From NCBI GenBank assembly GCA_016708345.1, contig JADJFX010000040.1, positions 1 through 64,000 of the forward strand: a stretch of DNA of 64,000 bases. Direction: 5' to 3'. A program made the position numbers and the translations under genes. How positions within the stretch are numbered: the stretch's first letter is position 1; every line of letters starts with the position of its first letter. The notes beneath the pieces were generated by a model. It was not told where the DNA came from. It did no database searches and was given only the letters and a program-made list of their open reading frames with translations. The DNA is from Candidatus Rhodoferax bjergmarkensis (GTDB taxonomy: Bacteria > Pseudomonadota > Gammaproteobacteria > Burkholderiales > Burkholderiaceae_C). This document shows, in pieces, positions 14,754-22,707 of this stretch.

Positions 14754-15860
14754 TCAGGACTTGTGGGCATCTGCAGGCCTGCACTTTGGGGCGTGGCTGC
14801 TATTTTTGATCCAGATCCACCTGAATTGGCTTAAGCGCACATAAAGTGCTTCGTAAATGCCAGCAAACAAGGCGAACCCTAGGGCAAGTGCCCAGGTGTT
14901 TTGCGCAAACACCACCGCCCACGCGGCGGGCAGCACCACCAAAAAACAGCAAAGGACACTGGTAAAACCATTTTGCAACGGGGCACGCAGCCCGGGGAAC
15001 CTTTGGCGAATGACGCGGCGGTGGATCAAATGGTGAAGGTGCACCTTGTCTGGCTGACCCGGGTGGTGCCCCTCGCGCTTGCGACGCCGGCGCACCGAAG
15101 AAAGCACCTCAATCACCGGGTAGGCACACGCCAAAGCGGTGGCCCAGGCGTTGATGTGCGGACTGCGCATAGGCAAGAGCACAGCAACCCAAGCCAGGCA
15201 AAACCCAAGCAGATAGGCCCCCCCATCGCCCAAAAATATTTTCCCCAGTGGCCAGTTGACCGCACCAAACCCAAGGGCGCAGGCAGCCAGCACTGCGCAA
15301 GTGGCTGCCAGCGGTGCGTCGCCCACGCTCAATGCCATGAGCCCGATGGCAGCGAGCATGATGGACACGGCACCGGCTGCCAACCCGTTGAAACCATCAA
15401 TGATGTTGATGGAGTTTGCCACGCCCCCCACCGCAAAAGCCGTAAAAATGACCGCCACCGGGGTGAACTGCAGCAGCCAGTCCACAAAAGGGACGCCGGT
15501 ATCTTGCATGGCCACACCCGTCAGGTACCAAGCGAGCACACCGCTGAACATGGTTGCCAGCAGGCGCGGCAGCACGCCTACTTTTTTGGTGACATCTTCA
15601 GCCAGTCCGAAGGCAAAAGCAGGAACACCCGCCAGCAACATGGGGCCCAGAATGGCCCGCACATCGGGCGCAGCCAAAAACCAGCCCATCAGCAAACCAC
15701 TTACCAAGGCAACGCCGCCTATTCGTGGTGTTGGCTCCGTGTGGTGCTTTTGCACACCAAAGGTGCTGTCCATGCTGAAATGGCCGTGCCAGTGCTGGGT
15801 GCAGACCAAGGCCACAGCGACCAAGGCCGTAACGGCAAACACGGTGAAAAAATTTTCCAT
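14754..15860 (-). CDS. WecA/MraY-family undecaprenyl-phosphate sugar-1-phosphate transferase
   Basis: About 368 residues with ~10 membrane helices. ATG 15,860 (MENFFTVFAV) begins directly in the first helix and is preferred to 15,899. Family motifs are present: PTPRIGGVALV, the catalytic region NIIDGFNGLAAG (NxxNxxDGxxGL), GKIFLGDGGAYLLGF, and the cytosolic HHPGQPDKVHLHHLIHRRV loop. The enzyme loads the first sugar phosphate onto undecaprenyl phosphate and so starts polysaccharide repeat synthesis. Confidence 0.93.
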   Translation of the reverse strand: MENFFTVFAVTALVAVALVCTQHWHGHFSMDSTFGVQKHHTEPTPRIGGVALVSGLLMGWFLAAPDVRAILGPMLLAGVPAFAFGLAEDVTKKVGVLPRLLATMFSGVLAWYLTGVAMQDTGVPFVDWLLQFTPVAVIFTAFAVGGVANSINIIDGFNGLAAGAVSIMLAAIGLMALSVGDAPLAATCAVLAACALGFGAVNWPLGKIFLGDGGAYLLGFCLAWVAVLLPMRSPHINAWATALACAYPVIEVLSSVRRRRKREGHHPGQPDKVHLHHLIHRRVIRQRFPGLRAPLQNGFTSVLCCFLVVLPAAWAVVFAQNTWALALGFALFAGIYEALYVRLSQFRWIWIKNSSHAPKCRPADAHKS

Positions 15861-16111
15861 GCGAACTTTCAGGATGGCTTGGCTAATAGTGATGCGCAAA
15901 TTAACACGACAGCAAATTGTTCACCTGTCATGCCTGTTCAAGCCAATGGCCTCACTATTTTCTGATGGGTTTGCAGGCCGGGCTCAAGCCCTGCAGTGCA
16001 CAGCAAGGCGAACCCGGCCAAAACGGCTCTCATATAGGAAGACTTCAAAATAGTGCTTTTCTGAAACATAAAAAGTGGCGTGAGTTTAATGGCATTTCAA
16101 AAACGGTCTTT
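15861..16111. other. Intergenic region between the polysaccharide cluster and the pyr operon
   Basis: No gene is seen. A GC-rich imperfect hairpin around 15,969-15,999 (TGCAGGCCGGGCTCAAGCC then CTGCA) could be a transcription end signal for the pyr operon or the polysaccharide genes. It has no obvious T-run, so this is weak. Confidence 0.3.
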
Positions 16112-16867
16112 TCACGGCCCACCCCTGCGCAGCGCGTCCACTTCGGCGCGCACCGCGCCAGCCCAGGCCCGCCGGTCGCGCCCCTGGGCCAAATCGGGCT
16201 GGCCAAAGGAGACAACTGCGCACAGCGGGGGGGCGCTCAAGGTGCGCCAGAGGGAGCCTGGCAGGGTGTCGTCGCCGATATAACACGGTGCCAGGCTTGG
16301 CTGGCCGCTGGCGGCGTCAACATAACGCAGCGCCACCGGCAGCACCGGTGCATTGACGGCGATCGCGGCTTGAAACAGGTTGGCATGAAAAGGCAGCAAC
16401 CCCTCGCCGTTGCTGGTGGTGCCCTCGGGGAAGATGGCCAGCACGTCGCCCGCCTGCAGCCGCTCGGCCATGTGGTGCACCACGCGCATGGCGTCGCGGC
16501 GCGATTCGCGTTCGATGAACAAGGTGCCAGCGGCTCCGGCCAGGGTGCCGAACACGGGCCAATGGTGAACGTCGGCTTTGGAGACAAAGCGGCAGTTGCA
16601 GGCGGAAAGCATCACGATGATGTCCAGCCACGACACATGGTTGGCTGCAAGCAACAGCGGGCCCTGCGCTGGCGGCTGGCCAACCACTACCAATTTGATA
16701 GCTAGTCGCGCAAGCAGGGTGTGCGCCCAGGCGTTAATTCGTTCTTTTTTTTGCTGGGCAGAAAGCTTGGGCAGCTCAAAACGGATAAGCCACAAGGCCG
16801 TCAGAATATGCACCACCGTGCGCAGCAGCCGCCAGCAGGCGATGAGACGGACCCACAAGGGCTTCAT
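16112..16867 (-). CDS. plsC: 1-acylglycerol-3-phosphate acyltransferase family protein (PlsC-like)
   Basis: A 251-residue protein with an N-terminal membrane helix and the acyltransferase motifs NHVSWLD (HX4D), FIERESRRD, and IFPEGTTSNGEG. It transfers acyl chains to lysophosphatidic acid or a similar lipid at the inner membrane. Its ATG overlaps the pyrC' stop by 4 bases, the last gene of a minus-strand operon. Codons for LLARLAIKLVV (around 16,690-16,725) coincide with a reverse copy of the R repeat core, so an R insertion seems to have been accommodated in frame. Confidence 0.9.
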   Translation of the reverse strand: MKPLWVRLIACWRLLRTVVHILTALWLIRFELPKLSAQQKKERINAWAHTLLARLAIKLVVVGQPPAQGPLLLAANHVSWLDIIVMLSACNCRFVSKADVHHWPVFGTLAGAAGTLFIERESRRDAMRVVHHMAERLQAGDVLAIFPEGTTSNGEGLLPFHANLFQAAIAVNAPVLPVALRYVDAASGQPSLAPCYIGDDTLPGSLWRTLSAPPLCAVVSFGQPDLAQGRDRRAWAGAVRAEVDALRRGGP

Positions 16868-18170
16868 GCTTTAACGTGAAAGTTGGCAAAGCCCACCTGA
16901 GCGCCAATGACCGTGCAGCGCACACGGCCCGGCAGCTCATAGCCGGAGAACGGCGTGTGTTTGCCCTGGCTGTGCAAGGCACCGGGCTGCACGGTCCAGG
17001 CACCCTGCGGGTCAAATATGCACAAGTCCGCCAGCCCGCCTTCCATCAGCCGGCCAACGCGGCCCTGACGCTTGCCCAGCGCCGTGCCCAGCACCCCGGC
17101 CGGCCCGCTGGTGATGACTTGCAGCGCCCGCACCAGGCTGACACCGCTGTCCTGGCTCCATTTCAGGGCCAGACTCAGCAGCAGCTCCACGCCGGTGGCT
17201 CCGGGCTCGCTTTCGGCAAACGGCAGCGCCTTGGCATCTTCGGCCACCGGGGTATGGTCCGAGACCAATGCATCAATGGTGCCATCCAGCAGACCCGCGC
17301 GCAGGGCGTCGCGGTCGCGCTGCTGGCGCAGCGGCGGGTTCAGGCGGGCGCGGCTGTCAAAGTAGCCTATGTCGGCATCGGTGAGGTGCAGGGAGTTGAT
17401 GCTGATGTCGCAGCTGACCTTGAGCCCCGCGGCCTTGGCCTGGCGCACCAGCGCCACACCTGCCGCGCTGGAGAGGCGGCACAGGTGCACCCGTGCGCCG
17501 GTGGCGCGCATCAGCTCAAAAATGGTGTGCAGCGCGATGGTTTCGGCCACCACCGGCACGCCGGACAGGCCCAGGCGGGTGGCCAGTGCCCCGCTGGCAG
17601 CCACGCCCTTGCCCAAAAACAGCTCCTGCGGGCGCAGCCACACGCAATAACCGAAGGTGCTGGCGTACTGCATGGCGCGCTGCATGACCTGGGTGTTGGC
17701 CAGCGGCACTTCAGCCTGGCTGAAGCCGACGCAACCGGCCTCGGTCAGCTCGACCATTTCGGTCAGCGTAGCACCTTCGAGCTTGCGGGTCAGGGCTCCG
17801 AGCGGGTAAACATGGGCCTGGTTGAGCTTTTCTGCGCGAAAACGCAGCATTTTCACGAGGCCCGACTCGTCAAGCACCGGCTCGGTATCGGGCAGGCACA
17901 CCAGGCTGGTGACGCCACCGGCCACGGCAGCGGCCATTTCAGACTCCAGCATGCGGGCGTGCTCGTAGCCCGGCTCGCGCAAACGCACCGCCAGATCGAC
18001 CAGACCGGGGCCACAATGCAGCCGCTGGCGTCGATGGTGTGCTCGGCCCTGAAATCAGGCGCTATGTTTTTAATAGCTAGAACCGCACCATTGGCGAGCG
18101 CAACATCGGTTTTTTCATCGAAACCGCTGGCCGGGTCGATCACCCGGCCCCCTTTGATCAGAATATTCAT
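16864..18170 (-). CDS. pyrC: Non-catalytic dihydroorotase-like protein (PyrC'/PyrX) (one-base frameshift)
   Basis: Reconstructed, this is a ~435-residue amidohydrolase-fold protein starting MNILIKGGRVIDPASGFDEK. One G is missing in the run at about 18,006. Correcting it joins GCIVAP to GLVDLAVRLREPGYEH. Active dihydroorotases have D-x-H-x-H-LREPG there; this protein has DLAVRLREPG. It also has SCDISINSLHLT in place of the histidine pair, and SDHTP instead of DHAPH. The zinc ligands are therefore lost. Such proteins stabilise the aspartate transcarbamylase encoded by the adjacent pyrB, so I read it as the PyrC' subunit. Confidence 0.85.
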
Positions 18171-18171
18171 G

Positions 18172-19135
18172 TCAAGCCTCATTTCCTGCCACGATGCTCA
18201 TCACCGCCATGCGCACGGCAATGCCGAAAGTGACCTGCGGCAGGATCACGCTTTGCTTCCCATCGACCACGGCAGAGTCAATCTCCACCCCCCGGTTGAT
18301 CGGCCCCGGGTGCATGACGATGGCGTCCGGCTTGGCCAGCAGGAGTTTTTCTGGGCGTCAGGCCGTAGCTTTTGAAGAATTCCTGGCTGGACGGCAAGAG
18401 CGCCCCGCTCATGCGCTCGTTTTGCAGGCGCAGCATGATGATGACGTCACAGCCGCGAATGCCCTCCTGGAGCGTGTGGCACACGCGCACGCCCATTTGC
18501 GCCATGTCCGACGGCACCAGCGTTTTGGGCCCCACCACCCGCACCTCGGCGCAGCCCAGGGTGGTGAGGGCATGGATGTCGGAGCGGGCCACGCGCGAGT
18601 GCAGCACGTCGCCCACGATGGCCACCGTCAGGTTGGCAAAGTCTTTTTTGAAATGCCGGATGGTGTACATGTCCAGCAAGCCTTGGGTGGGGTGGGCGTG
18701 GCGGCCGTCGCCAGCGTTGATCACATGCACATGGGGCGCAACATGCTGGGCGATAAGGTAGGGGGCACCGGATTCACTGTGCCGCACCACAAACAGGTCG
18801 GCCGCCATGGCGCTCAGGTTGGCGATGGTGTCGAGCAGCGATTCGCCTTTGGAGGCGGAGGAGCGGGCAATGTCCAGGTTAATGACATCGGCGGAGAGGC
18901 GGGTGGCGGCAATCTCGAAGGTGGTGCGGGTGCGGGTGGAGTTCTCAAAAAACAGGTTGAACACGCTTTTGCCGCGCAAGAGCGGCACTTTTTTGACCTC
19001 GCGGTCGCTGACGCTGACAAAATTGGCCGCTGTGTCGAGCACCTGGGTCAGGATGTCTTTGGGCAGGCCCTCAATGGAGAGCAGGTGGATCAGTTCACCG
19101 TTTTTGTTGAGCTGGGGGTTGTGCTTGGCTAACAT
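18172..19135 (-). CDS. pyrB: Aspartate carbamoyltransferase catalytic subunit (one-base frameshift)
   Basis: ~320 residues. MLAKHNPQLNKNGELIHLLS starts at 19,135. FFENSTRTRTTFEIAA is the carbamoyl-phosphate loop, and NAGDGRHAHPTQGLLDMYTI and RVARSD are also present. Near 18,350 the frame slips: GLTP is followed by an out-of-frame tail. The correct sequence (EKLLLAKPDAIVMHPGPINR then GVEI) runs in the next frame to the stop at 18,172. The enzyme makes carbamoyl-aspartate in pyrimidine synthesis. It lies between pyrR and pyrC' with gaps of 1-2 bases. Confidence 0.92.
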
Positions 19136-19137
19136 GG

Positions 19138-19635
19138 CTATCGGTTTTTCACGTTGAAACTGAATTCGCCCGCCTCGCTGCGGGCCAGCGCCAGTGACTG
19201 GCTGGCGGGCAGCACCATGCGGGCTGCGCAAAAGTCCGCCTGGATGGGCAGTTCACGCCCGCCACGGTCCACCAGCACAGCGAGTTTGACGCTGGCGGGC
19301 CGGCCAAAATCGAACAATTCGTTGAGCGCGGCCCGAACGGTGCGCCCGGTGTAGAGCACATCGTCCAGCAACAGGATGTGGGCCTCATTCACGTCAAAAT
19401 CAATCTGCGTTTGCACACCCACGGTCATGCCGCGGCGGGAAAAGTCGTCGCGGTGCATGCTGGACGAAATCACGCCAGGGTGCCCTGGCAGTTGCAGGTC
19501 TTGCTGCAAACGCTCGGCCAGCCAGGACCCGCCGGAGGTGACCCCCACCAGCCGCATGCCGGGGCGAAACAGGGGGCGCACACCAGCGAGCAGCTCTGAA
19601 TAAAGCGCCTGCGCATCAAGCGTTAATTGGCTCAT
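19138..19635 (-). CDS. pyrR: PyrR-type pyrimidine regulator / phosphoribosyltransferase
   Basis: A 165-residue PRTase fold with the PRPP-binding loop ILLLDDVLYTGRTVRAALNE and LVDRGGRELPIQADFC. In several proteobacteria this gene heads pyrB-pyrC'. Whether it binds mRNA as in Bacillus is not known from the sequence, and I see no obvious attenuator. Its ATG overlaps the ruvX stop (ATGA). Confidence 0.9.
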   Translation of the reverse strand: MSQLTLDAQALYSELLAGVRPLFRPGMRLVGVTSGGSWLAERLQQDLQLPGHPGVISSSMHRDDFSRRGMTVGVQTQIDFDVNEAHILLLDDVLYTGRTVRAALNELFDFGRPASVKLAVLVDRGGRELPIQADFCAARMVLPASQSLALARSEAGEFSFNVKNR

Positions 19636-20054
19636 GGAATAGTCCTCAAAAATTGCTCCAAAATAATGCAGGCGGCCGCCGCATCGGCATCCTTGGCACC
19701 TGCGGCCAGCGCCTCGGTGGTGGTGTAGCGCTCGTCCACTTCAAAAACCGGCAGCTTGAAGCGCCCCTGAAGCTGCCGGGCAAAGCGCCGGGCGCGCAGC
19801 GTGTTTTCGTGCTCTGCCCCATCGGGGTGAAACGGCACGCCCACCACCAGGGCATCGGGCTGCCATTCTTTGAGTTGCTGCGCAATTTTGACAAACCGCG
19901 CATCCCCCTCGGCGGTGATGGTGCCTTGCGGCTGGGCGGTGCGCAGCAGGCGGTTGCCCACCGCAAAGCCGGTGCGTTTGAGGCCGAAATCGAGGGCCAG
20001 AAAGGTCTGCAACCCTGGCGGCACATTCAAGGGCGAGCAAGTAGAAGTACTCAT
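19632..20054 (-). CDS. ruvX: Putative pre-16S rRNA nuclease / Holliday junction resolvase family (YqgF)
   Basis: 140 residues from ATG 20,054 (MSTSTCSPL). It has FLALDFGLKRTGFAVGN (acidic DxGxxRxG motif), VVGVPFHPDGAEHENTLRAR, FEVDERYTTTEA and KDADAAAACIILEQFL. This matches the short RNase H-like YqgF family. A longer frame to 20,384 exists but would cross the palindromic element and yqgE. It is the first or second gene of the pyr operon. Confidence 0.92.
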   Translation of the reverse strand: MSTSTCSPLNVPPGLQTFLALDFGLKRTGFAVGNRLLRTAQPQGTITAEGDARFVKIAQQLKEWQPDALVVGVPFHPDGAEHENTLRARRFARQLQGRFKLPVFEVDERYTTTEALAAGAKDADAAAACIILEQFLRTIP

Positions 20055-20155
20055 TCCGTTTTCAAATCGATTCGACATTAGGCGCGAAGCCGCAGGCAGT
20101 ACTGTAGTACGACAAGGCGAAGCAACGACATGTCGGATTGATTTGGAAATGGAAT
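20053..20155. repeat. Palindromic element with 26-bp inverted arms
   Basis: Arms at 20,053-20,078 and 20,130-20,155 are inverted copies, matching at about 22 of 26 positions (ATTCCGTTTTCAAATC/GATTTGGAAATGGAAT). The interior contains AGTACTGTAGTAC and GCGAAGCAACGA. The element fills the whole gap between yqgE and ruvX, overlapping the ruvX start and the yqgE stop. It could act in RNA processing or termination, or be a small non-autonomous element. Confidence 0.7.
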
Positions 20156-20754
20156 CACGCATGCCCCGCTTGAGGGGACAACATCCAGGCCTGCAAACCC
20201 AGCAACTGCAGGGCCTGTTCGTAGCGCTTGGCCACGGGCGTGTCAAAAATAATGGTGTTGTCTGCTGCCACGGTGAGCCAGCTGTTGTCTGACAGCTCGG
20301 ACTCCAGCTGCCCTTCGCCCCAAGCGGCATAGCCCAGCGAGACCAGCACTTTGCGCGGCCCGCCGCCGCTGGACAGGGCTTCAAGCACGTCTTTGGAGGT
20401 GGTCATCTCCAACCCGCCGGGGATGGTCATGGTGGAGGCATAAACGGCCTCGGAAGGCTTGTCCACACCCACAAAAAAGGGTTCGTGCAGGACAAACCCT
20501 CTCTCGGTTTGCAAGGGGCCGCCCTGGAATACGGGGGCATGGGAAAGGTCCTGGCGGTGCAAAGGCAGCTCCACCTTTTCAAACAAGCGCTTGAGCAGCA
20601 TATCGGCAGGTTTGTTGATCACCAGCCCCAGGGTGCCGCGCTCGCTGTGCTCACACACATAAACTACGCTGCGGGAAAACATTTCGTCCTGCAGTCCGGG
20701 CATGGCAATCAAAAAGTGATTGGTCAGGTTGGTAAGGGCAAAATCTGCGGGCAT
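20155..20754 (-). CDS. yqgE: YqgE/AlgH family protein (DUF179)
   Basis: A 199-residue protein. It has LTNHFLIAMPGLQDEMFSRS and VVYVCEHSERGTLGLVINKP at the N-terminus, then PVFQGGPLQTERGFVLHEP, and SLGYAAWGEGQLESELSDNS with W near the C-terminus. This is full length for DUF179. Its biochemical role is unknown, although it is nearly always next to ruvX as here. Confidence 0.93.
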   Translation of the reverse strand: MPADFALTNLTNHFLIAMPGLQDEMFSRSVVYVCEHSERGTLGLVINKPADMLLKRLFEKVELPLHRQDLSHAPVFQGGPLQTERGFVLHEPFFVGVDKPSEAVYASTMTIPGGLEMTTSKDVLEALSSGGGPRKVLVSLGYAAWGEGQLESELSDNSWLTVAADNTIIFDTPVAKRYEQALQLLGLQAWMLSPQAGHA

Positions 20755-20775
20755 CGGGCAATTTTAACGGTGAAC

Positions 20776-22245
20776 ATGTACATGCAATATGACACAGGGC
20801 TGATGTGGTTTCGCCGCGATTTGCGGGTGGAAGATAACGCCGCCCTGCACATGGCCCTGGCAGCGTGCCGCCAGCTCCATTGCGTTTTTGTTTTTGACCG
20901 GGACATTCTGGATGCCCTGCCCCGCGCGGATCGGCGGGTGGAGTTTATTCGGGAGTCGCTGTGCGAACTCGATGCCGAATTGAGAAAACTTGCCAACATG
21001 CCAGGTGCAGGCCTGATCGTGCGCCACGGCAGCGCTGCTGATGAAATTGTGCGTTTGGCCAAGGCCCTGCAAGTACAGGCCGTTTTTGCCGCCCATGACG
21101 ATGAGCCGAAAGCGCGTGAGCGTGACAGCCAGGTGCTCGCTGCCCTGACGCGCTCGCGCATTGGCATGCACACCTGCAAAGACCATGTTGTTTTTGAGCG
21201 CCGGGAAATCCTGACCCAGGCCGGCACGCCGTATGGGGTATTTACGCCTTACAAAAATTGCTGGCTGGCGAATATTACTGCGGAGCAGTTGCGCAGCCTG
21301 GATGCCACACCTTATGCAGTTGCGCTGGCGAGCCGCCCGCCGGAACTGCAGCTTGCGGTGCCCACCCTGGCCGATATTGGCTTTGAAAAGACGAACCTGA
21401 AGGACCTCAAAATTCCCACCGGCGCATCGGGTGCGAGCCAACTTTTTGAAGATTTTTTTGAGCGCATGGACGCCTATGGTGACACCCGTGACTTCCCGGC
21501 GGTCAAGGGGCCCAGTTACCTTGGCATTCACCTCCGATTTGGCACCGTTTCCATTCGCCAGCTGGCCGCCACCGCCTTGCAGCGGCAAATTCAGGGCAGC
21601 CAGGGTGCGGCGGTTTGGCTGAGTGAACTTATTTGGCGCGACTTTTATGCGCAGATTCTTGCCAACTTTCCGCATGTGGCGAAGGGTGCCTACAAGCGCG
21701 AATACGACGCCATTGTCTGGGAACAGGGGGCGCACGCCGAAGCACTTTTCAAGACGTGGTGCGATGGGCAAACGGGTTACCCGCTGGTGGATGCAGCCAT
21801 GGCCCAGATCAACCAGACCGGCTACATGCACAACCGCCTGCGCATGGTGGTGGGCAGCTTTTTGGTCAAAGACCTTGGCATTGACTGGCGCTGGGGCGAG
21901 CGCTATTTTGCACAGCACCTGAACGATTTTGATTTGTCTGCCAACAACGGCGGCTGGCAGTGGGTCAGCTCAAGCGGGTGCGATGCACAACCCTATTTCA
22001 GAATTTTCAACCCGGTCCGTCAAAGCGAAAAGTTCGACCCCGAGGGCAAATTTATTCGCCGCTATCTGCCCCAACTCGCCAAATTGCCCAACAAGCTGCT
22101 GCACGCGCCCTGGACCGCCAAACCGCTGGATTTGCGTCTGGCCGGCGTGACACTGGGTGAAAATTATCCGGCGCCCATCGTTGCACACGATGAGGCCCGG
22201 GCTCGGACTCTGCAACGCTACGCCGTCGTGTCGGCAAAGCGTTAG
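20776..22245 (+). CDS. phrB: Deoxyribodipyrimidine photolyase
   Basis: 489 residues from ATG 20,776 (MYMQYDTG; ATG 20,782 is an alternative). The N-terminal photolyase domain starts LMWFRRDLRVEDNAALHMAL. The FAD-binding half has WLSELIWRDFYAQILANFPH, TGYPLVDAAMAQINQTGYMH, NRLRMVVGSFLVKDLGIDWR, GERYFAQHLNDFDLSANNGG and WQWVSSSGCDAQPYFRIFNP. These are the class I CPD photolyase signatures, including the tryptophan region. It repairs UV dimers with blue light. It is divergent from yqgE with only 21 bases between. Confidence 0.95.
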   Translation: MYMQYDTGLMWFRRDLRVEDNAALHMALAACRQLHCVFVFDRDILDALPRADRRVEFIRESLCELDAELRKLANMPGAGLIVRHGSAADEIVRLAKALQVQAVFAAHDDEPKARERDSQVLAALTRSRIGMHTCKDHVVFERREILTQAGTPYGVFTPYKNCWLANITAEQLRSLDATPYAVALASRPPELQLAVPTLADIGFEKTNLKDLKIPTGASGASQLFEDFFERMDAYGDTRDFPAVKGPSYLGIHLRFGTVSIRQLAATALQRQIQGSQGAAVWLSELIWRDFYAQILANFPHVAKGAYKREYDAIVWEQGAHAEALFKTWCDGQTGYPLVDAAMAQINQTGYMHNRLRMVVGSFLVKDLGIDWRWGERYFAQHLNDFDLSANNGGWQWVSSSGCDAQPYFRIFNPVRQSEKFDPEGKFIRRYLPQLAKLPNKLLHAPWTAKPLDLRLAGVTLGENYPAPIVAHDEARARTLQRYAVVSAKR

Positions 22246-22266
22246 GGTGCCACAATCTAGCCCACT

Positions 22267-22701
22267 ATGTTTTCACCTTCACAAGCCGACGTTCGCCGCT
22301 TTTTTTGCTCAATTTATGCCAAAGCGCAGGCAGGACATGCGCTACAAGCTATTGAAACAATAGCAAATTTATGGATTGACGAGCACCCCGAGTACCACGC
22401 CGACCTGGCCGATGTGGACGCGGCCCTGGCCGCCATGGAGCAGGCCGATGAAGGCAAGACCAACCCATTTCTGCATTTGTCCATGCACCTGTCGATCAGC
22501 GAGCAGTGCAGCATTGACCAGCCACGCGGCATCCGCCAGGCGGTGGAGTTGCTCACTCACCGGCGCAATTGCCTGCATGACGCGCACCACGAGGTGATGG
22601 AATGCCTGGGCCGCATGATCTGGGACAGCCAAAGCGCTGGCCGAGCGCCCGATGGGGATGCTTATATTGCTTGCGTGCAGCGCCACGCTACCAAGGACTG
22701 A
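22267..22701 (+). CDS. DUF1841 family protein
   Basis: A 144-residue protein with MFSPSQADVRRFFCSIYAKA, FLHLSMHLSISEQCSIDQPR and HHEVMECLGRMIWDSQ, typical of DUF1841 in Beta- and Gammaproteobacteria. Its function is unknown. Codons 27-34 (LQAIETIA) are written as a perfect palindrome GCTATTG-AAA-CAATAGC, the core of the R repeat, so a repeat core appears to lie inside the gene. It converges on the acyl-CoA synthetase gene with a 6-base gap. Confidence 0.88.
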   Translation: MFSPSQADVRRFFCSIYAKAQAGHALQAIETIANLWIDEHPEYHADLADVDAALAAMEQADEGKTNPFLHLSMHLSISEQCSIDQPRGIRQAVELLTHRRNCLHDAHHEVMECLGRMIWDSQSAGRAPDGDAYIACVQRHATKD

Positions 22702-22707
22702 CAGTTC

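Noticed and set aside
16876..18375. Plus-strand open frame of 499 codons over pyrC' and pyrB
   Set aside because: Shadow frame; it spans two genes with recognisable families on the other strand.
20155..20384. N-terminal extension of ruvX to 20,384
   Set aside because: The extra codons run through the palindromic element and into the yqgE 3' end, and give no ruvX-like sequence. The start at 20,054 fits the family length.
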